Assembly: GCF_000236925.1 (NCBI RefSeq)
Contig: NC_016941.1
Coordinates: 1,054,001 to 1,118,000 of the forward strand
Direction of reading: 5' to 3'
DNA length: 64,000 nucleotides
DNA from: Staphylococcus argenteus
Lineage (GTDB): Bacteria; Bacillota; Bacilli; Staphylococcales; Staphylococcaceae
The translations under genes and the position numbers were made by a program. Shown one piece after another: positions 42,551-52,710 of this stretch (the first letter of the stretch is position 1; every line of letters starts with the position of its first letter). The notes below the pieces were generated by a model. That model saw only the letters and a program-made list of their open reading frames with translations. It was not told the DNA's origin and ran no database searches.

Positions 42551-42612
42551 AAAACCCCATGGATTAGGATATCTGAAATAGAATGATATTCCTAACATGG
42601 GGGTTTATTTTT
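42551..42612 (+). terminator. Rho-independent terminator of pheST
   Basis: AAACCCCATG (42552-42561) pairs with CATGGGGGTTT (42596-42606), with an inner stem TAGGATATC/GATATTCCTA, and TATTTTT follows. Confidence 0.88.
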
Positions 42613-42666
42613 AGCAAAGCAAATTAGTATGACTTACCTAATAGAAGAACTATTAGGTTCCACAAT

Positions 42667-42889
42667 TGATTAAAAATCAAAGAGGAATAGCGGAATACAG
42701 TTGATGCTACGCAAAACTGCATAAAAGCCTCTAATGATTAAAAATCAAAGAGGAATAGCGGAATACAGTTGATGCTACGCAAAACTGCATAAAAGCCTCT
42801 AATGATTAAAAATCAAAGAGGAATAGTGGAATACAGTTGATGCTCCGCACAACTGCATAAAAGCCTCTAATGATTAAAAATCAAAGAGG
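42667..42889. repeat. Tandem array of 68-bp hairpin units
   Basis: Units start at 42667, 42735 and 42803 with an exact 68-bp period; a fourth partial copy begins at 42871 and runs into the end of rnhC. Units 1 and 2 are identical; unit 3 has three substitutions. Each unit can fold: AAAGAGG pairs with AAGCCTCT at the end of the unit and CAGTT pairs with AACTG inside. The TTGATTAAAAATCAA junction is itself nearly palindromic. Confidence 0.9.
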
Positions 42890-43819
42890 CTTTAAAATTT
42901 TTTGGGCTTTTTCACGGTTTTTGAAATGCTTTTTTGATATTGCATCTAATCGTGAAATACCATATTTTTTTATTATTTTAGCAGCGACTAAATCTACTTT
43001 GGCACCGGCACCTTTAGGTATTGTCATATTAATATTTTTTGAAATTTGATCCATATATGTCACAAATGCATAACGTGAAATGATACTTGCAACTGCTATC
43101 GCAAGTGACTTTGATTCGCCTTTAGTCTCAAACTTAGTTTGTTTTGGTAATGGTACATCTGATAAAGCATAATGACTATATACTTCTCGTTTTGCAAATT
43201 GATCAATGACAATATAATCTAACTCAGAAGTCTCGATTTTACCGAGTACATTTTTTATCGCTTCATTATGTAGTACAGCTTTCATTTTTACTTGCGTCCA
43301 GCCTTTTGCTTGCTGAATATTGTATTTATCATTATGTAATGTCAGCAAAGAATGTGGAATAAAAGTAACCAATTGTTCTGCAAGTTCCACGATTTTAACA
43401 TCGGTTAATTTTTTGGAATCATCTACACCTAATGTTTTTAAAATAGGAATATGCTCTTTTGAAACATACGCAGCACATACAGTTAAAGGTCCAAAATAAT
43501 CACCACTACCGGCTTCATCACTTCCGATACAGTTATATTGGTTATATTTTAAAGTAATATCAATATCAGCTTTAGAATTTGTCTTCTTGGAACTTTTAGT
43601 TGTATTTACTTGTGAATAATTTGGTAGTAGTTCTTTAGCGACAGTTTCTGCATTGTTACCTTGAAACATCACTTTACCTGAGTTGTAAATATTTATAGTT
43701 GTATTTTGATGTTTACTACGTGCTTTCATACCTTGTGGTAATTGCTCAGTATCAAACGATATGCGTGACATTAATGTTGCTATATCTTTGTCTGACAGTT
43801 TGAATACGATATTCGCCAT
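42881..43819 (-). CDS. rnhC: Ribonuclease HIII
   Basis: Degrades RNA in RNA-DNA hybrids. 312 aa with an N-terminal TBP-like substrate-binding domain (about 1-85) and the RNase H2/H3 catalytic core that begins with the HIII-type motif [13 protein letters not shown] (Asp101, Glu102); further acidic residues lie in GVDDSKKL and [13 protein letters not shown] 43819 follows AAAGGA; an in-frame start at 43837 is less likely. The last codons and stop lie in the partial fourth copy of the 68-bp repeat. Confidence 0.95.
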   Translation of the reverse strand: MANIVFKLSDKDIATLMSRISFDTEQLPQGMKARSKHQNTTINIYNSGKVMFQGNNAETVAKELLPNYSQVNTTKSSKKTNSKADIDITLKYNQYNCIGSDEAGSGDYFGPLTVCAAYVSKEHIPILKTLGVDDSKKLTDVKIVELAEQLVTFIPHSLLTLHNDKYNIQQAKGWTQVKMKAVLHNEAIKNVLGKIETSELDYIVIDQFAKREVYSHYALSDVPLPKQTKFETKGESKSLAIAVASIISRYAFVTYMDQISKNINMTIPKGAGAKVDLVAAKIIKKYGISRLDAISKKHFKNREKAQKILKPL

Positions 43820-43931
43820 TTGAATAAATCCTTTCATATGAAATCTTAATCGTTAGCAAAAATTATCATATCATAAATGGTTACAGTGTCTGAAACATTT
43901 ATATATGTTATAAAGAATTAATTGCTGCTAC

Positions 43932-43960
43932 TTACAAAATACATAGTGGTCATGTATAAT
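43932..43960 (+). promoter_or_regulatory. Candidate promoter of the zapA operon
   Basis: TTACAA (43932-43937) is 17 bp before TATAAT (43955-43960). It would leave a leader of about 230 nt before zapA, in which I see no other signal. Confidence 0.5.
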
Positions 43961-44196
43961 GTTTATGAAAATGTTATAGTGACACAATTTAAATCATGAT
44001 GAGGCATCGAATAATAATATCTTTACTTCATTTTAAAAATTTAAAGTTGTAAATAAATATAAAAATCATCCAGCTATCTTTAAAGTTTGAGTTGTAGTTT
44101 CATTAAACAAAATTAATTAACAGTAAAATCAAACTTCGAAGTCATGCTTTATAACTTAAAATTAGTTTATAAATAAAGGATCAGGAGAAATATTAA

Positions 44197-44463
44197 ATGG
44201 CACAGTTTAAAAATAAAGTAAACGTATCTATCAATGATCAACTTTTTACTATAGTTGGGGAAGATAATCCAGAGCATATTCGTTATGTAGCACATTTAGT
44301 TGACGATAAAATTAAAGAATTAGGCTATAAAGCAGCAGGTTTAGATACTTCTAGAAAAGCAATTTTGACTGCTGTAAATATTATGCATGAAAAAGTATTA
44401 TTAGAAGAAGAAAATCGTCGTTTGAAAAAACAAATTCATCAATTACAGCAGCGTGAACATTAA
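44197..44463 (+). CDS. zapA: Cell division protein ZapA
   Basis: An 88-aa FtsZ-ring-associated protein that bundles FtsZ filaments. It shows the ZapA fold order: N-terminal beta part (NKVNVSINDQLFTIVGEDNPEHIRYVAHLVDDKI) and a C-terminal coiled coil (EKVLLEEENRRLKKQIHQLQQ). Ribosome site CAGGAGA. Its stop is directly followed by the cvpA ATG. Confidence 0.9.
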   Translation: MAQFKNKVNVSINDQLFTIVGEDNPEHIRYVAHLVDDKIKELGYKAAGLDTSRKAILTAVNIMHEKVLLEEENRRLKKQIHQLQQREH

Positions 44464-44985
44464 ATGGTCATCGATTTTATAATAATCCTTATCTTTACTT
44501 TCTTTGTAATCATTGGATTCAGACGTGGTTTTTGGTTATCTTTAATACACTTTAGTGCGACAATAGTATCTTTATGGATTGCCAATCAATTTTATAAATC
44601 AATTGTAGAACGATTAATTGTTTTTATCCCATATCCAAAAACGGCAGCATTTAGTACTAAATTTGCGTTTCATTTTAATCATCTACAATTTCGATTTGAA
44701 GCGATTGTTGCGTTCTTATTAATTGCATTACTTTGCAAGTTCATTTTATATCTAATTATCGTAACTTTTGATAAAATAATAGCGTATCAAAACATTCATA
44801 TTTTTAGTCGTGCAATGGGTATGGTTGCAGGAGTATTAATGGCGATTTTATTCTTGAACTTCACACTTTATTTACTTGCATTGTACCCAAATGAAGCGTT
44901 ACAACATCAACTTAAAATATCAATAGTAAGTCATTCGTTGATATATCACATACCGTATTTATCGGCATTCACAATCAATTTATAA
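44464..44985 (+). CDS. CvpA family membrane protein
   Basis: A 173-aa protein of the CvpA (colicin V production) family with four predicted membrane segments (about 3-22, 26-44, 79-101 and 117-140). The start MVIDFIIILIFTFFVIIGFRRGF is typical. Family members affect envelope processes, but the function is not settled. No gap to zapA; likely co-translated. Confidence 0.87.
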   Translation: MVIDFIIILIFTFFVIIGFRRGFWLSLIHFSATIVSLWIANQFYKSIVERLIVFIPYPKTAAFSTKFAFHFNHLQFRFEAIVAFLLIALLCKFILYLIIVTFDKIIAYQNIHIFSRAMGMVAGVLMAILFLNFTLYLLALYPNEALQHQLKISIVSHSLIYHIPYLSAFTINL

Positions 44986-44993
44986 TTAATCAT

Positions 44994-45044
44994 AAGAGGT
45001 CAGGACAAAGGTATATATTAAAGATACGTCCTGGTCTTCTTTTT
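44994..45044 (+). terminator. Terminator-like hairpin between cvpA and polX
   Basis: AAGAGGTCAGGAC (44994-45006) pairs with GTCCTGGTCTTCTT (45028-45041), then T-run. It lies 14 bp before the polX start, so polX needs read-through or a promoter inside cvpA. Confidence 0.8.
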
Positions 45045-45057
45045 ATGGAGTGTTATT

Positions 45058-46770
45058 ATGACAAAAAAAGATGTTATTAAATTATTAGAACAAATTGCAA
45101 CTTATATGGAATTGAAAGGTGAAAATACTTTTAAAGTTTCTGCTTATAGAAAAGCGGCACAAAGTCTTGAATTAGACGAACGTCCTTTAGAAGACATTTC
45201 AGATGTAACGGAATTAAAAGGTATCGGCAAAGGTGTTGCAGAAGTAATTAATGATTATCGAAATACTGGAGAATCACAATATTTACAACAATTGCAAGAG
45301 GAAGTACCAGCAGGTTTGATTCCTCTATTGAAAATTCAAGGACTTGGCAGTAAAAAAATCGCGAAATTATATAAAGAATTAAATATTATTGATAAAGAAA
45401 GTTTACAGGTTGCTTGTGAAAATGGCAAAGTGAGTGAATTAAGTGGTTTTGCTAAAAAAACTGAGCAAAATATTTTAGAAGCTGTTAAGCAACTTGGTGC
45501 TAAAAAAGATAGTTATCCAATTGATCAAATGCGAAGACTTAATAAAGAAATTGTTGGTTATATAGATACTTTGGAAGGTATTGATCAATATTCATCAGCA
45601 GGAAGTTTCCGTCGTTATAAAGAAAAGAGTAAAGATTTAGATTTTATTATTAGTACTAATAAGCCAAAAGAAGTCCAACAACAATTGTTAGAAATACCCA
45701 ATAAAGTTAAAGAAGTTGCGGTTGGAAATACGAAGGTATCTTTAGAATTATCTTTTGATGATGAAACCATTGGCGTAGATTTTCGTTTAATTGAACCAAG
45801 TGCCTTTTACCATACATTGCAACATTTTACAGGTTCAAAAGAACATAATATTAGAATTCGACAACTAGCAAAAGCGCAAAATGAAAAAGTAAGTGAGTAT
45901 GGTATTGAACAAGCAGATGGTACATTAATTCAATATGATAGTGAAGCAAAAATATACGAACATTTTAATGTGAATTTTATTCCACCTGCTATGCGAGAAG
46001 ATGGAAGTGAATTCGATAAAGATTTAAATAATATCATTACGTTAGATGATATTAATGGGGATATTCATATGCATACAACGTATAGTGATGGTGCGTTTTC
46101 TATTCGTGATATGGTAGAAGCAAATATTGCAAAAGGATATGACTATATGGTGATTACAGATCACTCACAAAGTTTACGTGTAGCTAATGGTTTACAAGTA
46201 GAAAGACTTTTACGACAAAATGAAGAAATTAAAGCATTAAATAAAGAATATAAAGAGATTGATATTTATTCAGGTACAGAAATGGATATCTTACCCGATG
46301 GCTCACTAGATTATGATGATGAAATTCTAGCGCAACTAGACTATGTTATTGCAGCTATACACCAAAGTTTTAATCAATCAGAAGAACAAATTATGGAACG
46401 TTTAGCTAATGCATGCCGTAATCCTTATGTGCGACATATTGCGCATCCAACTGGCCGGATCATAGGTAGAAGAGAAGGTTATAAACCAAACATTGAACAA
46501 TTAGTATCATTAGCTGAAGAAACGAATACAATTTTAGAAATAAATGCAAATCCGCATCGACTTGACCTAAATGCAGATATTGTTCGAAAATACCCAAATG
46601 TTAAATTAACTATTAATACAGATGCGCATCATATAAATCATTTAGAATTTATGGCATATGGTGTGGCGACTGCACAAAAAGGTTTTGTTACAAAGGATAG
46701 AGTTATAAATACGCTATCTCGTGACGCTTTTAAAGAATTTATTGAAAATAATAAAAAACTTAAGAAATAG
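45058..46770 (+). CDS. polX: DNA polymerase X family, with PHP domain
   Basis: A repair polymerase of 570 aa. The N-terminal helix-hairpin-helix 8-kDa domain (ELKGIGKGVAEVINDY, about 49-64; KIQGLGSKKIAKLYKELN), the Pol beta-like nucleotidyltransferase (GSFRRYKEKSKDLDFII with the metal-binding DxD) and the C-terminal PHP domain with HMHTTYSDG (His337, His339) and ITDHS are all present. The PHP part gives 3'-5' exonuclease or AP endonuclease activity in the family. It is 10 bp from mutS2. Confidence 0.95.
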   Translation: MTKKDVIKLLEQIATYMELKGENTFKVSAYRKAAQSLELDERPLEDISDVTELKGIGKGVAEVINDYRNTGESQYLQQLQEEVPAGLIPLLKIQGLGSKKIAKLYKELNIIDKESLQVACENGKVSELSGFAKKTEQNILEAVKQLGAKKDSYPIDQMRRLNKEIVGYIDTLEGIDQYSSAGSFRRYKEKSKDLDFIISTNKPKEVQQQLLEIPNKVKEVAVGNTKVSLELSFDDETIGVDFRLIEPSAFYHTLQHFTGSKEHNIRIRQLAKAQNEKVSEYGIEQADGTLIQYDSEAKIYEHFNVNFIPPAMREDGSEFDKDLNNIITLDDINGDIHMHTTYSDGAFSIRDMVEANIAKGYDYMVITDHSQSLRVANGLQVERLLRQNEEIKALNKEYKEIDIYSGTEMDILPDGSLDYDDEILAQLDYVIAAIHQSFNQSEEQIMERLANACRNPYVRHIAHPTGRIIGRREGYKPNIEQLVSLAEETNTILEINANPHRLDLNADIVRKYPNVKLTINTDAHHINHLEFMAYGVATAQKGFVTKDRVINTLSRDAFKEFIENNKKLKK

Positions 46771-46779
46771 AGGGATTTT

Positions 46780-49128
46780 ATGAGACAAAAAACATTAGAC
46801 GTCTTAGAATTTGAAAAAATAAAATCACTCGTTGCCAATGAAACAATTAGTGACTTAGGCTTGGAAAAAGTAAATCAAATGATACCAGCGACCGATTATG
46901 AAACGGTTGTATTTCAAATGGAAGAAACTGATGAAATAGCACAAATTTATAATAAGCATCGATTGCCTAGCCTTAGTGGATTGTCAAAAGTATCAGCTTT
47001 AATTCATAGAGCAGATATTGGCGGCGTTTTAAATGTATCTGAACTTAACTTGATAAAACGATTAATTCAAGTGCAAAATCAATTCAAGACTTTTTATAAC
47101 CAATTAGTTGAGGAAGATGAAGAAGTTAAATATGCTATTTTAGATGAAAAGATGAATCAATTACCAGTTTTAACAGATCTTTTTCAGCAAATTAATGAAA
47201 CATGTGATACGTATGATTTATATGATAGTGCAAGTTATGAATTACAAGGAATTAGAAGTAAAATTTCAAGTACAAATCAACGTATTAGACAAAACTTAGA
47301 TCGAATTGTTAAAAGCCAAGCAAATCAAAAGAAATTATCAGATGCCATAGTAACTGTTCGTAATGAAAGAAATGTTATACCTGTTAAAGCAGAGTATCGT
47401 CAAGACTTTAATGGTATTGTTCATGACCAATCTGCATCAGGTCAAACGTTATATATCGAACCTTCTTCTGTTGTTGAAATGAATAACCAAATTAGTCGAT
47501 TACGTCATGATGAAGCAATTGAAAAAGAACGTATATTAACTCAATTAACTGGCAATGTTGCAGTTGAAAAAGATGCATTGCTTGTTGCAGAACAAGTTAT
47601 GGGTCACTTAGACTTCTTAATAGCGAAAGCCAGATACAGTAGAAGTATTAAAGGGACTAAACCTATATTCAAAGAGGAACGCACTGTATATTTACCGAAA
47701 GCATACCATCCATTATTAAATCGTGAGGCAGTCGTAGCTAATACGATTGAATTTATGGAAGATATTGAGACAGTAATTATTACAGGGCCAAATACTGGTG
47801 GTAAAACAGTTACTTTAAAAACACTAGGTTTAATTATTATTATGGCACAATCTGGTTTGTTAATTCCGACACTAGATGGCAGTCAGTTAAGTGTGTTTAA
47901 AAATGTATATTGTGATATTGGGGATGAACAATCAATCGAACAATCGCTATCAACTTTTTCATCGCATATGACAAATATTGTTGAAATTTTAAAGCATGCA
48001 GATAAACATAGTTTAGTATTATTTGATGAATTAGGTGCTGGTACCGATCCAAGTGAAGGTGCAGCATTAGCAATGAGTATATTAGATCATGTTAGAAAAA
48101 TTGGTTCACTTGTAATGGCAACAACACATTATCCTGAGCTTAAAGCATATAGTTACAACCGAGAAGGTGTCATGAATGCAAGCGTAGAATTTGATGTAGA
48201 TACATTAAGCCCAACATATAAATTGTTAATGGGTGTACCTGGTCGCTCCAATGCGTTTGATATTTCTAAAAAGTTAGGCCTAAGTTTGAATATTATTAAC
48301 AAGGCTAAAACAATGATTGGTACTGATGAAAAAGAAATAAATGAAATGATTGAATCATTAGAGCGTAATTATAAACGTGTAGAAACACAACGATTAGAAT
48401 TAGATCGACTTGTTAAGGAAGCGGAGCAAGTACACGATGATTTAACTAAGCAATATCATCAATATCAAAATTATGAAAAGTCTTTAATTGAAGATGCTAA
48501 AGAAAAAGCAAATCAAAAAATTAAAGCTGCAACAAAAGAAGCTGATGATATTATTAAAGACTTAAGACAATTGCGTGAACAAAAAGGTGCAGATGTTAAA
48601 GAGCATGAACTTATTGATAAGAAAAAACGACTTGATGATCATTATGAAGCGAAATCTATTAAACAAAATGTACAAAAACAAAAATACGATAAAATTGTCG
48701 CTGGCGATGAAGTGAAAGTTTTGTCATATGGTCAAAAAGGTGAAGTTTTAGAAATCGTCAATGAGGAAGAAGCAATTGTTCAAATGGGCATTATTAAAAT
48801 GAAATTGCCGATTGATGATTTAGAGAAAAAACAAAAAGAAAAAGTTAAACCAACTAAAATGGTTACACGTCAAAATAGACAAATAATTAAAACGGAACTA
48901 GATTTACGAGGCTATCGTTATGAAGATGCTTTAATGGAGTTAGATCAGTATCTTGATCAAGCAGTTTTGAGTAATTATGAACAAGTTTATATTATTCACG
49001 GAAAAGGTACAGGTGCGCTTCAAAAAGGCGTGCAACAACATTTGAAAAAACATAAAAGTGTAAGTGATTTTAGAGGTGGTATGCCAAGTGAAGGTGGCTT
49101 CGGCGTTACTGTCGCAACATTAAAATAA
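46780..49128 (+). CDS. mutS2: MutS2 endonuclease/ribosome rescue ATPase
   Basis: A 782-aa MutS2 protein, without the mismatch-recognition domain of MutS. It has core/lever helices (about 1-320), the ATPase with Walker A GPNTGGKT (336-343) and [15 protein letters not shown], a coiled coil (about 510-620), a KOW-like segment ([17 protein letters not shown]) and a C-terminal Smr domain ([11 protein letters not shown] ... [14 protein letters not shown]). Family roles are suppression of recombination and, in Bacillus, splitting collided ribosomes. Ribosome site GAGGGA. Confidence 0.95.
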   Translation: MRQKTLDVLEFEKIKSLVANETISDLGLEKVNQMIPATDYETVVFQMEETDEIAQIYNKHRLPSLSGLSKVSALIHRADIGGVLNVSELNLIKRLIQVQNQFKTFYNQLVEEDEEVKYAILDEKMNQLPVLTDLFQQINETCDTYDLYDSASYELQGIRSKISSTNQRIRQNLDRIVKSQANQKKLSDAIVTVRNERNVIPVKAEYRQDFNGIVHDQSASGQTLYIEPSSVVEMNNQISRLRHDEAIEKERILTQLTGNVAVEKDALLVAEQVMGHLDFLIAKARYSRSIKGTKPIFKEERTVYLPKAYHPLLNREAVVANTIEFMEDIETVIITGPNTGGKTVTLKTLGLIIIMAQSGLLIPTLDGSQLSVFKNVYCDIGDEQSIEQSLSTFSSHMTNIVEILKHADKHSLVLFDELGAGTDPSEGAALAMSILDHVRKIGSLVMATTHYPELKAYSYNREGVMNASVEFDVDTLSPTYKLLMGVPGRSNAFDISKKLGLSLNIINKAKTMIGTDEKEINEMIESLERNYKRVETQRLELDRLVKEAEQVHDDLTKQYHQYQNYEKSLIEDAKEKANQKIKAATKEADDIIKDLRQLREQKGADVKEHELIDKKKRLDDHYEAKSIKQNVQKQKYDKIVAGDEVKVLSYGQKGEVLEIVNEEEAIVQMGIIKMKLPIDDLEKKQKEKVKPTKMVTRQNRQIIKTELDLRGYRYEDALMELDQYLDQAVLSNYEQVYIIHGKGTGALQKGVQQHLKKHKSVSDFRGGMPSEGGFGVTVATLK

Positions 49129-49300
49129 ATTATAGTTTGATAAATTAAATAGCTAAAGTTAAAATAATGTAAAGCAACAAGAATACATTTCAAACGTGTT
49201 ATTTGAAATAAGCATAAAAATTGAGCAAATAGAAATACATGAAGCATGATATCTGATATAATTTGAACATCATAACAATAATTAAGGAGGATTGGCATTT

Positions 49301-49615
49301 ATGGCAATCGTAAAAGTAACTGATGCAGATTTTGATTCAAAAGTAGAATCAGGTGTACAATTAGTAGATTTTTGGGCAACATGGTGTGGTCCATGTAAAA
49401 TGATCGCTCCAGTATTAGAAGAATTAGCAGCTGATTACGAAGGTAAAGCTGATATTTTAAAATTAGACGTTGATGAAAATCCATCAACAGCAGCTAAATA
49501 TGAAGTGATGAGTATTCCAACATTAATCGTCTTTAAAGATGGTCAACCAGTTGATAAAGTTGTTGGTTTCCAACCAAAAGAAAACTTAGCTGAAGTTTTA
49601 GATAAACATTTATAA
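49301..49615 (+). CDS. trxA: Thioredoxin
   Basis: A 104-aa thioredoxin with active site WCGPC ([11 protein letters not shown]) and the cis-proline MSIPTL. It reduces protein disulfides using NADPH through thioredoxin reductase. ATG 49301 follows AAGGAGG by about 10 bp; a TTG three codons earlier is too close to that site. It sits between mutS2 and uvrC as in S. aureus and has its own terminator. Confidence 0.98.
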
Positions 49616-49631
49616 GTTACAACTAATGACG

Positions 49632-49668
49632 ACTGGGGCATTCTTCTATGAATTGCTCCAGTTTTTAT
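49632..49668 (+). terminator. Rho-independent terminator of trxA
   Basis: ACTGGGGCATT pairs with AATTGCTCCAGT over an 8-nt loop (one mismatch), then TTTTT. The remaining 270 bp up to uvrC show no other structure I can support. Confidence 0.82.
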
Positions 49669-49938
49669 TTATGTGTTGTTATATATAAAATTGGAGTTTT
49701 TAGAAGCTGGTAGTTACTTTAATATGAAATAAGTCCATTAAAACTTTTCTTAAGATACATTGTGTTAAATAAATAACATGCAGTAATATGTGACATAGTA
49801 ATGGTTTACTGAGCAAATGTTTAATTAAATGATACTTTGATTTGAAAATGGCATATTTATTGAAGTTTTAAAAGCTTTTCAAAAGTAAACGTGACTTTTA
49901 TGGGAATGTTTTAATTTTAAAGAGAAGGGGGGATATTT

Positions 49939-51720
49939 TTGGAAGACTATAAAAAGGCGATTAAGAATAAATTAAATGTTGTGCCTATGGAGCCAGGTTG
50001 CTATTTGATGAAAGATCGAAATAATCAAGTGATATATGTCGGAAAAGCTAAAAAGTTGCGGAATCGACTTAGATCATATTTTACGGGCGCACATGATGCT
50101 AAGACTACAAGACTCGTTGGTGAAATTCGACAATTTGAATTTATCGTTACATCAAGTGAAACTGAGTCATTATTACTTGAATTAAATCTAATCAAACAAT
50201 ACCAACCTAGATACAATATTTTATTAAAAGATGATAAAAGTTATCCATTTATTAAGATTACAAAAGAAAAATATCCTAGACTCCTTGTAACGAGAACTGT
50301 TAAACAAGGTACCGGTAAATATTTTGGACCTTATCCGAATGCGTATTCTGCTCAAGAAACAAAAAAATTATTAGACAGAATATATCCATATCGCAAATGT
50401 GATAAGATGCCAGACAAATTATGTCTTTATTATCATATTGGACAGTGCTTAGGACCTTGTGTATATGATGTTGATTTGAGTAAATATGCTCAAATGACGA
50501 AGGAAATTACAGACTTTCTTAATGGTGAAGATAAAACAATATTAAAAAGTTTAGAAGAACGTATGTTAAGTGCAAGTGAATCGCTAGATTTTGAGCGTGC
50601 TAAAGAATATAGAGATTTAATTCAACATATTCAAAATTTAACTAACAAACAAAAAATTATGTCAACGGATAAAACGATTCGTGATGTATTTGGTTATAGT
50701 GTTGATAAAGGATGGATGTGTATTCAAGTATTCTTTATACGACAAGGGAATATGATTAAACGCGATACAACTATGATTCCATTACAACAAACCGAAGAGG
50801 AAGAATTTTATACATTTATTGGTCAATTTTATAGCTTAAACCAACATATTTTACCTAAAGAAGTTCATGTACCACGCAATCTAGATAAAGAAATGATTCA
50901 ATCTGTTGTGGATACTAAAATTGTGCAACCTGCGAGAGGCCCTAAAAAGGAAATGGTAGACTTAGCGGCGCATAATGCTAAAGTGTCGTTAAATAACAAA
51001 TTTGAATTGATATCGCGAGATGAGTCTAGAACAATTAAAGCAATTGAAGAACTTGGAACGCAAATGGGTATTCAAACGCCTATTAGAATTGAGGCTTTTG
51101 ATAACTCTAATATTCAAGGTGTGGATCCAGTTTCAGCAATGGTCACTTTCGTAGATGGTAAACCAGATAAGAAAAATTATAGAAAATATAAAATTAAAAC
51201 GGTCCAAGGACCTGATGATTATAAATCAATGCGTGAAGTAGTGAGACGTCGATATACACGTGTGTTAAATGAAGGTTTGCCATTACCCGATTTAATAATT
51301 GTAGATGGTGGTAAAGGACATATGAACGGTGTCATTGATGTTTTACAAAATGAATTAGGTCTAGACATACCTGTAGCTGGGTTACAAAAGAATGATAAAC
51401 ACCAAACTTCTGAACTGTTATATGGTGCAAGTGCAGAGATTGTTCCGCTTAAGAAAAATAGCCAAGCATTTTATTTATTGCATCGAATTCAAGATGAAGT
51501 CCATAGATTCGCCATCACATTCCATAGACAAACACGACAAAAGACTGGATTAAAATCGATACTTGATGATATAGATGGTATTGGTAGTAAACGTAAAACG
51601 TTATTGCTACGTACATTTGGATCTATTAAAAAGATGAAAGAAGCGACACTTGAAGAATTTAAAAATATTGGTATTCCTGAAAATGTCGCCAAAAACTTAC
51701 AAGAACAATTGCATAAATAA
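49939..51720 (+). CDS. uvrC: Excinuclease ABC subunit C
   Basis: The nuclease that makes both incisions in nucleotide excision repair. 593 aa: GIY-YIG domain ([20 protein letters not shown], about 18-37), Cys cluster ([20 protein letters not shown]), UVR motif that contacts UvrB (about 200-235), RNase H-like C-terminal nuclease ([21 protein letters not shown]) and a helix-hairpin-helix ([18 protein letters not shown]). Start is TTG with AAGGGGGG upstream. Confidence 0.97.
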   Translation: MEDYKKAIKNKLNVVPMEPGCYLMKDRNNQVIYVGKAKKLRNRLRSYFTGAHDAKTTRLVGEIRQFEFIVTSSETESLLLELNLIKQYQPRYNILLKDDKSYPFIKITKEKYPRLLVTRTVKQGTGKYFGPYPNAYSAQETKKLLDRIYPYRKCDKMPDKLCLYYHIGQCLGPCVYDVDLSKYAQMTKEITDFLNGEDKTILKSLEERMLSASESLDFERAKEYRDLIQHIQNLTNKQKIMSTDKTIRDVFGYSVDKGWMCIQVFFIRQGNMIKRDTTMIPLQQTEEEEFYTFIGQFYSLNQHILPKEVHVPRNLDKEMIQSVVDTKIVQPARGPKKEMVDLAAHNAKVSLNNKFELISRDESRTIKAIEELGTQMGIQTPIRIEAFDNSNIQGVDPVSAMVTFVDGKPDKKNYRKYKIKTVQGPDDYKSMREVVRRRYTRVLNEGLPLPDLIIVDGGKGHMNGVIDVLQNELGLDIPVAGLQKNDKHQTSELLYGASAEIVPLKKNSQAFYLLHRIQDEVHRFAITFHRQTRQKTGLKSILDDIDGIGSKRKTLLLRTFGSIKKMKEATLEEFKNIGIPENVAKNLQEQLHK

Positions 51721-51726
51721 ATTACA

Positions 51727-51751
51727 GGGCGTGAGAATCATTCTCATGCCC
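51727..51751. promoter_or_regulatory. GC-clamped hairpin holding a Fur-like palindrome
   Basis: TGAGAAT-C-ATTCTCA (51732-51746) is a perfect 7-1-7 palindrome, the spacing of Fur-family operators, and is extended by GGGC/GCCC. No T-run follows on the plus strand. It lies 7 bp after uvrC. It may be an operator or an RNA 3'-end hairpin. Confidence 0.45.
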
Positions 51752-51808
51752 CAAAATATAAGAAATAATGTTACAATATGGTTAACAAAGTTATTTTTTT
51801 GAATGTGC

Positions 51809-51823
51809 GTGGAAGCGTTTTCT
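51809..51823. promoter_or_regulatory. Candidate CcpA cre site upstream of sdhCAB
   Basis: GTGGAAGCGTTTTCT matches the cre consensus WTGNAARCGNWWWCA at 13 of 15 positions. It lies 220 bp before sdhC. sdh genes are known to be carbon-repressed in Firmicutes. A TATAAT at 51928-51933 is a possible -10, without a good -35. Confidence 0.55.
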
Positions 51824-52044
51824 AAATGAGAAAGCTTATCATCCAATTGTAATTTTAAATATTAAATCCAAATTTTACATTGTTCGACATGCAGTTTGGT
51901 GATCGTCCAGTGTGTATTTGTATTTAATATAATTACTTTAATGATAACAACAACGTTAGAAATTTTTAACACTTTAGGGGTTTGACGTACGTTTAATATA
52001 AATAGCTCAATAAATTAAATATTCGTTCACAGGGGGGACTCCTT

Positions 52045-52659
52045 TTGGCTCAATCAAAAAATGAATTTTATCTAAGACGTATACATTCGTTATTAGGTAT
52101 TATCCCAATAGGTGCATTTTTGGTCGTTCATTTATTAGTGAACCACCAAGCAACACAAGGTGCTGAAGCGTTTAATAAAGCATCGAATTTCATGGAATCA
52201 TTACCATTTCTAATCATTGTAGAATTTTTATTCATATATATTCCATTGTTATATCATGGTTTGTTTGGTATACACATTGCATTTACAGCAAAGGAAAATG
52301 TTGGACATTACTCAATTTTTAGAAACTGGATGTTCTTCTTCCAACGTGTAAGTGGTATCCTGACATTTATTTTTATAGGTATTCACTTATGGCAAACACG
52401 TTTACAAAAAGCATTTTACGGCAAAGAAGTGAATTACGATTTAATGCATGAAACATTACAAAATCCATTTTGGGCAGCATTTTATATCGTTTGTATTATT
52501 GCAGTTGTGTTCCACTTCGCTAACGGCTTATGGTCATTTTTAGTTACTTGGGGTGGGCTACAATCTCCAAAATCACAACGTGTATTTACTTGGGTTTCAT
52601 TAATCGTATTCTTAGTTATTTCGTATATTGGTGTTACTGCAATTATTGCCTTTATGTAA
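52045..52659 (+). CDS. sdhC: Succinate dehydrogenase cytochrome b558 subunit
   Basis: The membrane anchor of complex II, binding heme b and menaquinone. 204 aa with five membrane segments and heme-ligand histidines (VVHLLVNH, LLYHGLFGIH, FIGIHLWQT, VVFHFANG). Start TTG 52045 follows AGGGGGGAC. First gene of sdhCAB. Confidence 0.96.
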   Translation: MAQSKNEFYLRRIHSLLGIIPIGAFLVVHLLVNHQATQGAEAFNKASNFMESLPFLIIVEFLFIYIPLLYHGLFGIHIAFTAKENVGHYSIFRNWMFFFQRVSGILTFIFIGIHLWQTRLQKAFYGKEVNYDLMHETLQNPFWAAFYIVCIIAVVFHFANGLWSFLVTWGGLQSPKSQRVFTWVSLIVFLVISYIGVTAIIAFM

Positions 52660-52710
52660 TACATCGCATTTAACAAAAATAGATTGAAAATTTAGGGGAG
52701 TGACATTTTT

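Noticed and set aside
42667..42889. The repeat array as a CRISPR locus
   Set aside because: The units are contiguous and nearly identical over the full 68 bp, with no unique spacers and no cas genes nearby.
51727..51751. Hairpin after uvrC as a standard rho-independent terminator
   Set aside because: The stem is good, but no T-run follows on either transcript side; I list it instead as a structured site of uncertain role.
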